Shown here in pieces: positions 17,326-24,698 of a stretch of DNA of 64,000 nucleotides; the stretch's first letter is position 1, and each line of letters starts with the position of its first letter. Under the pieces are notes generated by a model, which was given only the letters and a program-made list of their open reading frames with translations, was not told the DNA's origin and made no database searches. The position numbers were made by a program, and so were the translations under genes. Source of the stretch: Prevotella sp. DNF00663 (GTDB taxonomy: Bacteria; Bacteroidota; Bacteroidia; Bacteroidales; Bacteroidaceae); NCBI RefSeq assembly GCF_001553265.1, contig NZ_KQ960588.1, positions 33,713 through 97,712 of the forward strand, written 5' to 3'.

Positions 17326-18744
17326 CTATCGGCGTTCCAAAAGAACAACGTTCTCTACATGTGGCGTATGTGGGAACATATCAACAGGTTGAACGGATTT
17401 TACACGATAATCTACATCCAATAAAGCTAAATCACGAGCTTGCGTTGCTGGATTACAACTCACATATACTATCCGATTTGGAGCGGTATCTAAAATAACC
17501 TTAACTACATCTTCATGCATACCGGCTCTTGGTGGATCTGTAATAATCACATCAGGTTTACCATTTTCACTCACAAAATCAGTCGTTAACAGGTTCTTCA
17601 TATCTCCTGCATAAAATACAGTATTATGTATTTGATTGATATGACTATTGTTCTTAGCGTCCTCAATTGCCTCTGGAACATATTCTATACCAACCACTTT
17701 TCTCGCCTTTCTTGCAACAAAATTAGCTATAGTTCCCGTCCCCGTATACAAGTCATATACAAGTTCATTGCCTGTCAGGCCTGCAAAATTACGAGCTACC
17801 GTATACAGATGAAGGGCTTGTTCCGTATTAGTCTGATAGAAACTCTTGGGACCTACTTTAAATTTTAAGTCTTCCATCTGTTCGTAAATATAGTCTCTCC
17901 CACTATACAATGTCAAATCCAAATCACCAAAAGTATCATTACCCTTCTGATTATCAACGTATAATAAAGACGTGATTTCCGGGAAGCGTAGTTTTATATG
18001 CTCTATCAAATCCAAAGCAATAGCTTCATCCCCTTCATTATCAAAGTGGAATTGAACCAATACCATCCATTCCTGAAGATTAGAATTTCTAATCATAATA
18101 TCACGCAAAAGCCCTGTCTGTGCCTTGATATCATAAAAGGAAATATGATGATCGATACTATAAGAATAAATCTCATTTCTTATAGTGTTGTGGAAATCAT
18201 CCATCAATACGCATCTTTCTATAGGATAAATCTTATCAAACGCACCGTTTACATGAAAGCCTATCGCATTCATGTTATCATACACAGTACCACAAGCAAT
18301 CTCTTCCCTAGTCAAATAGCGCTTATTAGAACATCCAAATTCCAATTTATTACGATATTCGAATATCTCTACGGATCCCAAAATTGGATTAAATTCAGGC
18401 AATTCAACTTTGCCAATACGTGACAACTGGTCATAAACCTGCTGTTGTTTTGCTTCCAATTGCTTTTCGTATGGTAATATCTGCCACTTACATCCTCCGC
18501 AAATGCCAAAATGAGGACATTTGGGTGAAGTTCTAACCTCACTCAATTCAACAAAACGCTCTACCCTACCTTCACAGTAATGATGTTTCTTCTTAACAAT
18601 CTGTATGTCCACAACGTCACCCGGCACACAGAAAGGAACAAATACAACCATATCATCTATATGGGCAATACATTTCCCTTCTGCTGCAACAGATTCTATT
18701 TTAATCTTCTCAAACTTTGGTAAGGGTTTTGATCTTCTACTCAT
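17326..18744 (-). CDS. rlmD: 23S rRNA (uracil-5-)-methyltransferase RlmD family
   Basis: 472 residues. An N-terminal TRAM domain (KIKIESVAAEGKCIA, VPGDVVDI) is followed by the 4Fe-4S cysteines in CPHFGICGGCKWQ. The methyltransferase domain has the SAM site (DLYTGTGTIANF), ITDPPRAG, and the catalytic cysteine in VYVSCNPATQARDL. This set defines the RumA/RlmD/RlmCD family, which methylates U1939 and/or U747 of 23S rRNA; the exact position is not readable from sequence. It has its own promoter box upstream. Confidence 0.93.
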   Translation of the reverse strand: MSRRSKPLPKFEKIKIESVAAEGKCIAHIDDMVVFVPFCVPGDVVDIQIVKKKHHYCEGRVERFVELSEVRTSPKCPHFGICGGCKWQILPYEKQLEAKQQQVYDQLSRIGKVELPEFNPILGSVEIFEYRNKLEFGCSNKRYLTREEIACGTVYDNMNAIGFHVNGAFDKIYPIERCVLMDDFHNTIRNEIYSYSIDHHISFYDIKAQTGLLRDIMIRNSNLQEWMVLVQFHFDNEGDEAIALDLIEHIKLRFPEITSLLYVDNQKGNDTFGDLDLTLYSGRDYIYEQMEDLKFKVGPKSFYQTNTEQALHLYTVARNFAGLTGNELVYDLYTGTGTIANFVARKARKVVGIEYVPEAIEDAKNNSHINQIHNTVFYAGDMKNLLTTDFVSENGKPDVIITDPPRAGMHEDVVKVILDTAPNRIVYVSCNPATQARDLALLDVDYRVKSVQPVDMFPHTPHVENVVLLERR

Positions 18745-18763
18745 AATGCTTTTTTGGATAGAT

Positions 18764-18772
18764 GCAAAGGTA
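18764..18772 (-). promoter_or_regulatory. -7 box for rlmD
   Basis: TACCTTTGC on the minus strand, a full match, 20 bp before the ATG. Confidence 0.6.
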
Positions 18773-18825
18773 CAAAGAAATAGATGAATTACGCGTTAAG
18801 AGTACAATAATTCCAAAATAACTTT

Positions 18826-18864
18826 CAAAAAAATAGAGGTTGCCATCTTCATGACAACCTCTAT
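18826..18864 (-). terminator. Terminator of the rpmB-rpmG-DUF4295 operon
   Basis: A 14-bp stem with one mismatch (arms 18833-18846 and 18851-18864), followed on the minus strand by a run of T residues (18826-18832). It lies 25 bp after the DUF4295 stop. Confidence 0.88.
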
Positions 18865-18888
18865 ATGTCTTATAGAAATTCTATTTAA

Positions 18889-19047
18889 TTATTTCTTAAA
18901 GAAGTCTTTAACGGCCTCATTAGGAACCATACGTTCATCAAACATGTAAGCACCAGTCTTCGGGCTTCTTACCATTTTGATAACTTTAGAATATGCACGA
19001 CCATCCGTAGAACCTTCATGGAGGGTAGCGACCGCTTTCTTTGCCAT
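18889..19047 (-). CDS. DUF4295 family protein, 52 aa
   Basis: A short basic protein that starts MAKKAVATLHEGS and ends VKDFFKK. DUF4295 is a Bacteroidetes-specific family found beside rpmG and rpmB, and a ribosome-associated role is usually assumed because of that; none is proven here. It lies 21 bp after rpmG and is the last gene before the terminator at 18826-18864. In related genomes this trio often sits directly next to ftsY; here ftsY is 34 kb away. Confidence 0.9.
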   Translation of the reverse strand: MAKKAVATLHEGSTDGRAYSKVIKMVRSPKTGAYMFDERMVPNEAVKDFFKK

Positions 19048-19068
19048 ATTATCTTAGCTGATTAAATG

Positions 19069-19257
19069 TTACTTAATTTCCTTATGAAGAGTCATCTTCT
19101 TCATGATAGGATTATACTTCATCAATTCAAGACGCTCAGGGGTATTCTTGCGATTCTTGGTTGTTACATAACGGCTTGTTCCGGGAAGGCCGCTATTTTT
19201 CATTTCAGTGCATTCAAGAACTACCTGAACTCTATTGCCTTTAGCTTTCTTTGCCAT
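19069..19257 (-). CDS. rpmG: 50S ribosomal protein L33
   Basis: 62 residues beginning [20 protein letters not shown] and ending [13 protein letters not shown], the L33 pattern. It has a single cysteine rather than two CxxC pairs, so it is the zinc-free (C-minus) form. It lies 5 bp after rpmB and 21 bp before DUF4295. Confidence 0.97.
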   Translation of the reverse strand: MAKKAKGNRVQVVLECTEMKNSGLPGTSRYVTTKNRKNTPERLELMKYNPIMKKMTLHKEIK

Positions 19258-19262
19258 GATAA

Positions 19263-19526
19263 TTATTCTCCTATAACTTTAATGTCTTTCCAGTCGCAGT
19301 ATCCTTTAGATACAGCCATTTTCAAAGCAGAGTCCAAACCTACTTTATTAATGAGGCGAAGACCTGCAGCACTGATTTTAAGACTAATCCAACAATCCTC
19401 TTCTACATAGTAGAATTTTTTGCTGAAAAGGTTAACATCAAAGCTTCTCTTTGTACGATGCTTTGAGTGAGACACATTACAACCTAACTGTGCCTTCTTT
19501 CCTGTAATCTGACAAATCTTAGACAT
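19263..19526 (-). CDS. rpmB: 50S ribosomal protein L28
   Basis: 87 residues starting [21 protein letters not shown], with [12 protein letters not shown] and the conserved [14 protein letters not shown]. First gene of the rpmB-rpmG-DUF4295 operon, with a -7 box 52 bp upstream. Confidence 0.97.
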   Translation of the reverse strand: MSKICQITGKKAQLGCNVSHSKHRTKRSFDVNLFSKKFYYVEEDCWISLKISAAGLRLINKVGLDSALKMAVSKGYCDWKDIKVIGE

Positions 19527-19577
19527 TGCTATCTTTTAATTTTGATTTCGTTTTTTGATACTTATTCCAAACAGGGT

Positions 19578-19586
19578 GCAAAATTA
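19578..19586 (-). promoter_or_regulatory. -7 box for the rpmB operon
   Basis: TAATTTTGC on the minus strand (TAnnTTTGC), 52 bp before the rpmB ATG. Confidence 0.55.
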
Positions 19587-19695
19587 CAAATATTTCGCGA
19601 ATATCCAAAGTATTCGAGTAAAGAATCTATCCATTTAAGCTTTTTTATTTAATTTAGCTTTATTATCATAGTTTCCAACTCGCTCTCTGAGCAGT

Positions 19696-20208
19696 TTAAT
19701 CTCTCGAAAACTCTTTATCAATATGTTCTTTACAGTAATCTAAGAAAAGGTGTAATGCCTTATTAGTTGCAATCGCTAAATTGATGTCTCTACCAAAATC
19801 ATCTTCCAATTTGAATGTGCGTACATCATCCTTAGCACCATAACCAATCCAAATAGTACCTACAGGGATTTCCGGTGTACCACCACTAGGCCCCGCAATA
19901 CCTGTTGCTGAAATTGCATAATTGCAGTCCAAGGCCTCACATGCACCTTTAACCATTTGAATGGCAACCTCTTCACAGACAGCAGTCTTTTCTTCCAACA
20001 CATTAGAATCTACATGTAGAAGATTTATTTTAACCTCGTTGGTATAACTAATAATACCACCTTTAAAATAATTGCTTGCACCGGGTACGGCAATAATAGC
20101 CTCTGCAATTCGCCCTCCGGTACAACTTTCTGCCGTACAAAGGGTTTTGCCATTATCATATAAATACTGCTGTATCTCTTTACTTAAAACTTTGCTTTCT
20201 AATTCCAT
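19696..20208 (-). CDS. pncC: Nicotinamide-nucleotide amidohydrolase (CinA C-terminal family)
   Basis: 170 residues. Deamidates nicotinamide mononucleotide to nicotinate mononucleotide, recycling the pyridine ring toward NAD. Signatures: TLCTAESCTGGRIAEAI near the N-terminus, FKGGIISYTNEVK, AISATGIAGPSGGTPEIPVGTIW. It has the stand-alone domain only, without the N-terminal MoaB-like half of full CinA. Last gene of map-tsaD-pncC, 25 bp after tsaD. Together with nadE at the window start it belongs to NAD metabolism. Confidence 0.94.
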   Translation of the reverse strand: MELESKVLSKEIQQYLYDNGKTLCTAESCTGGRIAEAIIAVPGASNYFKGGIISYTNEVKINLLHVDSNVLEEKTAVCEEVAIQMVKGACEALDCNYAISATGIAGPSGGTPEIPVGTIWIGYGAKDDVRTFKLEDDFGRDINLAIATNKALHLFLDYCKEHIDKEFSRD

Positions 20209-20233
20209 GGGATAAATTCTATTTTACCTTTAT

Positions 20234-21268
20234 TTATTTAAATGTTACTTTGGAGAAGGCAGGCTTGTCTATAGAGCAGAATTCCTTATCAAGATACTTG
20301 TAATAGCCTGTAATACCTATCATCGCAGCATTATCGGTCGTATAACTGAATTTAGGAATATAAATCGTCCAACCATATTTTTCAGCATGCTCACGGAATG
20401 CATTCCGCAATCCATTATTAGCACTTACACCACCTGCAACGGCAACATGTGTAATATGGGTTTCTTTAACTGCCATTCTCAGCTTCTTCATCAGAATATC
20501 TACAATTGTATATTCTAGACTGGCTGCAATATCTTCCTTGTGATTCTCAACGAAGTTAGGTTCTTCCTCAACCCATTTTCTCAAATTATACAAGAACGAA
20601 GTCTTTAAGCCGGAAAAGCTATAATCCATTCCCGGAATGTTAGGTTCAGCAAAACGATATGCATGAGGATTACCCTGCCTAGCCAACCTATCTATAATCG
20701 GTCCACCGGGATAACCTAATCCCATCACTTTAGAACACTTATCAATCGCCTCACCGGCAGCATCATCAATAGTCTGTCCCAATACTTCCATATCATTATA
20801 GGCATTTACTCTCACAATCTGTGAATTTCCGCCTGATACCAACAAGCACAAATATGGGTAAGGTGGCTGATTATGGTCATTCTCATCTTCACGAATAAAA
20901 TGAGCCAATACATGTCCTTGCAAGTGGTTTACATCAACCAATGGAATATTCAAGGAACGAGCGAGCCCCTTGGCGAAGCTCACTCCTACCAATAATGAGC
21001 CCATCAACCCCGGTCCTCTGGTAAACGCTATCGCATTCAACTGTTCTTTTTTGATACCAGCTCTGGCTATAGCTTGTTGAATAACAGGCACTACATTCTG
21101 CAAGTGTGCCCTAGAAGCCAGTTCCGGTACTACCCCACCGTATGCCTTATGCACCTCTTGCGATGCCGTGACATTACTAAGTAGAATATCATTTCGTAGA
21201 ACAGCAGCCGACGTATCATCACAACTGCTTTCTATACCTAATATATATATATCCTTATCTGTCTCCAT
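20234..21268 (-). CDS. tsaD: tRNA N6-threonylcarbamoyladenosine transferase TsaD
   Basis: 344 residues. Transfers the threonylcarbamoyl group to A37 of ANN-decoding tRNAs, with TsaB/TsaE. Signatures: GIESSCDDTSAAV at the N-terminus; metal-binding histidines in SRAHLQN and HLQGHVLAH; GGNSQIV; DDAAGEAIDK; CSKVMGLGYPGGP; and AVAGGVSANNGLR. Essential in most bacteria. It lies 10 bp after map and before pncC, in one transcript. Confidence 0.97.
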   Translation of the reverse strand: METDKDIYILGIESSCDDTSAAVLRNDILLSNVTASQEVHKAYGGVVPELASRAHLQNVVPVIQQAIARAGIKKEQLNAIAFTRGPGLMGSLLVGVSFAKGLARSLNIPLVDVNHLQGHVLAHFIREDENDHNQPPYPYLCLLVSGGNSQIVRVNAYNDMEVLGQTIDDAAGEAIDKCSKVMGLGYPGGPIIDRLARQGNPHAYRFAEPNIPGMDYSFSGLKTSFLYNLRKWVEEEPNFVENHKEDIAASLEYTIVDILMKKLRMAVKETHITHVAVAGGVSANNGLRNAFREHAEKYGWTIYIPKFSYTTDNAAMIGITGYYKYLDKEFCSIDKPAFSKVTFK

Positions 21269-21278
21269 CTTTTTACCC

Positions 21279-22145
21279 TTAGTAAGTTAAGATCTCAACT
21301 CCATGCTCCGTCATTACGAAAGTATGCTCCCATTGAGCTGATGGCAACTCATCTCCTGTGATAACTTCCCAACCATATTCATCCTCAGCATCTATGAAAA
21401 CTTTCCACGTTCCCATGTTAATCATTGGTTCAATCGTGAAGACCATACCGGGTACTAATAGCATTCCGGTTCCTTTATGCCCATAATGTACCACATCAGG
21501 TTGCTCATGAAAGTCAAGTCCAACTCCATGACCGCAAAGATCTCTCACTACTCCATAATGATATTTCTCTGCATGTTTCTGGATAGCATGACCTATATCT
21601 CCGACAAAGCTATACGGTTTAGCTGCTTCAGCACCAATTTCCAAACATTCCTTGGCAACTCTTACCAATTGCTCTTTCTCCGGCGTTGTCTTACCTATGA
21701 TAAACATTCGAGATGCATCTGCATAATAGCCATCCAAGATAGTTGTCATATCCACATTGATAATATCGCCCTCTTGCAACACATCTGTCGTCTTCGGGAT
21801 ACCATGACAAACCACCTCATTGATACTTGTACAAACACTTTTGGGGTAGCCCTCATAATTCAGGCATGCAGGAATGGCATTGTGCTCTTTGCAATATGCC
21901 ATACATATATCATCGATTTCTTGCGTATTCATTCCTGCATGAATCTGCTTTGCAACTTCATCCAGCACACCGGTATTGACAACACCGCTCTTACGAATAC
22001 CTTCTATCTGTTCAGGAGTCTTTATCAACTCACGAGTTGGCACTTCCTTTCCTTTGTTTTCCCAATACATCACTTGCTTATCCAGTTCGGTAACAGGCTC
22101 ACCGGGTATGCAATGCCATCGCTTTTTCCTTTTAAGCATCATCAT
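21279..22145 (-). CDS. map: Type I methionine aminopeptidase
   Basis: 288 residues. Removes N-terminal methionine from nascent proteins. The metal ligands are all visible: VDMTT, DASRM, CGHGVGLDFHE, FTIEPM, WEHTFVMTEHG. A roughly 45-residue N-terminal extension before the catalytic core (WHCIPGEPVTELDKQVMYWE) is typical of the longer Bacteroidetes enzymes. Three ATG codons (22145, 22142 and, two codons on, 22136 region) could start it. It has a -7 box at 22166-22173 and heads the map-tsaD-pncC operon. Confidence 0.95.
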   Translation of the reverse strand: MMMLKRKKRWHCIPGEPVTELDKQVMYWENKGKEVPTRELIKTPEQIEGIRKSGVVNTGVLDEVAKQIHAGMNTQEIDDICMAYCKEHNAIPACLNYEGYPKSVCTSINEVVCHGIPKTTDVLQEGDIINVDMTTILDGYYADASRMFIIGKTTPEKEQLVRVAKECLEIGAEAAKPYSFVGDIGHAIQKHAEKYHYGVVRDLCGHGVGLDFHEQPDVVHYGHKGTGMLLVPGMVFTIEPMINMGTWKVFIDAEDEYGWEVITGDELPSAQWEHTFVMTEHGVEILTY

Positions 22146-22165
22146 TTCTAAATTTAAATCAGAGA

Positions 22166-22173
22166 CAAAGGTA
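22166..22173 (-). promoter_or_regulatory. -7 box for map-tsaD-pncC
   Basis: TACCTTTG on the minus strand (TAnnTTTG), 21 bp before the first map ATG. Confidence 0.55.
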
Positions 22174-22257
22174 ATAAAAAACTATCAATACCCTTTTATT
22201 AGTCCTCGTTATTTCATCCAAAATGTGATATATTTTTAATTTTGCAACGCATCGTAT

Positions 22258-23229
22258 TTATATCCTCAGAGGCACATGCGGCACTTTACCTAATGAAGCA
22301 TTGGTAAATGCAAGGATATGCTTATCACTAGTTCCACAGCATCCTCCAACGATGTTAACCAGTCTTTTGTCCATGAAATCCACTAGTTGTGAAGTTATCG
22401 TTTCTACTGCCTCTTCAAATATTCCTTGTCTATTAGGAGTTCCCGCACTAGGACACACACTGATATAGTAAGAAGTTTTTGTTGCTAATTCGTATAAAAA
22501 CGGTGTCATACTTTGGGCTCGAAAACAATTCAAGCCGACAGAAAATATATTATACGAAGCCACCCCTTGCAAAAACTCTTGTAATGATTGGCCAGCCAAA
22601 ATGCGCCCAGTACCCTCATCCAACGTAACACTTAACATCAATGGGATGCACTTACCAAAATTCTTCATCTCCACTTCTGCCGCCTCAATGGCTACTTTCA
22701 CATTTTCTAAGTCTGTAATCGTCTCTATGAGAAGCAAGTCTACCCCGCCCTCCAATAATGCTCCTATCTGCTCTTGATAGGCATCTTGTAATTCATTAAC
22801 AGAAATATGGTTGGACAAACCATAGCAAGAACTTCTTTTATTTGTAGGCCCTATACTCCCGGCAACAAACCTTGGGCTATCAGGTGCAGAAAAACGATCC
22901 GCACATTTACGTGCGATTCTAGCACCTGCTAAAGTCATATCACGACTTTTATCAGCTATCTGATAATCACTCTGTGAGATACATTGCGAATTAAATGTGT
23001 TCGTTGTTATTATATCGGTACCCACTTTCAGATATCGACAGTGAATATCTTCTATAATATCCGGACGCACTAAATTCAACACATCATAGTTACCTAACAA
23101 CGAACACGACGTATCTGGCAATTCATGGTTTCTAAAATTACCCTCTTTGAGATTGTAGCTTTGAATCATGGTGCCCATAGCCCCATCCATTATTAAGACT
23201 CGTTGCTTTACAATCTCATGTATATCCAT
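22258..23229 (-). CDS. MetH-like homocysteine S-methyltransferase domain only
   Basis: 323 residues matching the N-terminal homocysteine-binding domain of cobalamin-dependent methionine synthase: LIMDGAMGTMIQSYNL, VGTDIITTNTFN, VAGSIGPTNK, LIETITDLENVK, and the zinc cysteines in SVGLNCF and NIVGGCCGT. Full MetH is about 900-1230 residues and continues with folate, cobalamin and reactivation domains; this ORF stops about 20 residues after GGCCGT. It starts 1 bp after smpB. The wording is close to MetH rather than to betaine- or SAM-type enzymes. It may be a cut-down MetH or a stand-alone methyltransferase that needs a partner. Confidence 0.8.
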   Translation of the reverse strand: MDIHEIVKQRVLIMDGAMGTMIQSYNLKEGNFRNHELPDTSCSLLGNYDVLNLVRPDIIEDIHCRYLKVGTDIITTNTFNSQCISQSDYQIADKSRDMTLAGARIARKCADRFSAPDSPRFVAGSIGPTNKRSSCYGLSNHISVNELQDAYQEQIGALLEGGVDLLLIETITDLENVKVAIEAAEVEMKNFGKCIPLMLSVTLDEGTGRILAGQSLQEFLQGVASYNIFSVGLNCFRAQSMTPFLYELATKTSYYISVCPSAGTPNRQGIFEEAVETITSQLVDFMDKRLVNIVGGCCGTSDKHILAFTNASLGKVPHVPLRI

Positions 23230-23230
23230 T

Positions 23231-23710
23231 TTAGAAACGTTTGATGGCTCTATCCATTTCTCGTCGGTCTTCCTTCTCTTTCAAAGTCTGCCGCTTGTCA
23301 AACTCCTTCTTTCCTTTAGCCAAAGCTATATTGACTTTCGCTCTGCCATGTTCATCTATGAACATCAAAGTAGGTACAATGGTATATCCCACTTGTTTTG
23401 TAGCCTCGGTCAATCTATATATTTCTCTTTTGTTGAGCAACAGCTTACGGTCGCGCTTGGCCTCATGGTTGCTATACGAGCCATAGAAATAAGTGCTTAT
23501 ATTCATTCCTTTGACCCACATTTCTCCATTATGAATATAGCAGAAAGCATCAACAAGCGATGCCTTGCCCAATCGTATTGACTTGATTTCTGTTCCTGTC
23601 AGTACGATTCCTGCCGTATAGGTCTCCATGAAAAAATATTCAAAGGAAGCCTTCTTATTTCGTATTTGTATGGAATTCTTTTTCTTAGAATCCTTATTAT
23701 CGTTCCCCAT
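23231..23710 (-). CDS. smpB: SsrA-binding protein SmpB
   Basis: 159 residues. Binds tmRNA and delivers it to stalled ribosomes. Signatures: [29 protein letters not shown], with [27 protein letters not shown] and the lysine/arginine-rich tail [11 protein letters not shown]. It lies 9 bp after the DMP19-like gene and 1 bp before the metH-like gene. tmRNA itself was not seen in this window. Confidence 0.96.
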   Translation of the reverse strand: MGNDNKDSKKKNSIQIRNKKASFEYFFMETYTAGIVLTGTEIKSIRLGKASLVDAFCYIHNGEMWVKGMNISTYFYGSYSNHEAKRDRKLLLNKREIYRLTEATKQVGYTIVPTLMFIDEHGRAKVNIALAKGKKEFDKRQTLKEKEDRREMDRAIKRF

Positions 23711-23719
23711 TCTTTCGAA

Positions 23720-24229
23720 TTATTCTTGTACTATCGTGGCAAAATTATCTATATGGTCATCTATATAAGCTGCTACCATGGCCGTAAATTGCTCTTCGTT
23801 TTCCACGAAAGCATCATCGAACTGGTCAAACTCATCAAATTGCTCAAACAAAGCCATAAATTCATCGTCTGTACAATCGGCTTCTAACTTCTCATGATAC
23901 TTCTGATACAGTTTATGACTCTTATTTAAGATCCTATATAGGTCTACAATTCCCCATTCGCGAAATGCTTTAGCAGTCGGATTATGATACATGAAATTTC
24001 CATATCCATTATGAATCAATTGCACAAAACCGCCATCCATCACTTCCTCGTGTAAATAATGGTAAGCAAGCAATGTGATTTGATCGCTATTCAGCTCCCC
24101 AGTATTCTCTGCAGTTAACTCTCCTCCAATAACTTCACTGATCGCATTGACAAAAACAGATACAAATGTATCCATGCCGTTCTCGGCAGCTTCACGCAGC
24201 TTACTATCTTGTATTGTGACCTTTTTCAT
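23720..24229 (-). CDS. DMP19/DUF4375-like protein
   Basis: 169 residues, acidic and soluble. The core pattern LAYHYLHEEVMDGGFVQLIHNGYG fits the DMP19-like (DUF4375) family, named from a Neisseria DNA-mimic protein. The many Asp and Glu residues in the second half (EQFDEFDQFDDAFVENEEQ) suit a DNA-mimic idea but do not prove it. First gene of a DMP19-smpB-metH-like operon with a full -7 box 22 bp upstream. Confidence 0.8.
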   Translation of the reverse strand: MKKVTIQDSKLREAAENGMDTFVSVFVNAISEVIGGELTAENTGELNSDQITLLAYHYLHEEVMDGGFVQLIHNGYGNFMYHNPTAKAFREWGIVDLYRILNKSHKLYQKYHEKLEADCTDDEFMALFEQFDEFDQFDDAFVENEEQFTAMVAAYIDDHIDNFATIVQE

Positions 24230-24250
24230 TCTTTATTATATGATTGATTT

Positions 24251-24259
24251 GCAAAGTTA
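24251..24259 (-). promoter_or_regulatory. -7 box for the DMP19-like/smpB operon
   Basis: TAACTTTGC on the minus strand, a full match to TAnnTTTGC, 22 bp before the ATG. Confidence 0.6.
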
Positions 24260-24477
24260 AATAAAACTTCCGGTTTAGCATCCGCAATAACCATAGAATT
24301 TCATCACTGCTTGTTGGCAATAGCAGCTAGATTCCCATAAGCAAATGTTATTGCAAAGAATAGTGATTGACACTATAAAACATGTACGATTCTTTATTTC
24401 TATCAATATTGTTTATTTTACAAAGATACGATATATTGCAGGAAAAAGACATCTATTACGGTCAATTTGTCATATAA

Positions 24478-24571
24478 GCCAATTGCTGCAAGGGCGGAAC
24501 AACACTACTGAAAAGGCTTGGCAGGCTTGCTGAAAGGTGGTGGCAGCGATGCTGCGGAGCCTTTGCAATAA
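24478..24571 (+). repeat. Array B of the 22-bp-period repeat
   Basis: Units start at 24478, 24500, 24522 and 24544, each exactly 22 bp, and the array ends CCTTTGCAA. It lies in the 470-bp divergent gap between the DMP19-like gene and clpC. The rest of that gap holds the -7 box at 24251 and a weak 7-bp hairpin (24615-24651) in the clpC leader; no gene was seen. Confidence 0.68.
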
Positions 24572-24698
24572 ATCATTATCATCATTTTGGCATAACATTT
24601 GTAATAAAAATAAAGACAGGAAGAGTGCACTATGTACAAAAGAATCCTGTCCATAAAGATTTCACTATATAGACTTTAAGGTAAAAGGAGACAATTAT

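Noticed and set aside
24345..24533. Possible 62-aa gene upstream of clpC
   Set aside because: It runs through the 22-bp repeat array, has no -7 box or ribosome site, and its composition is not protein-like.
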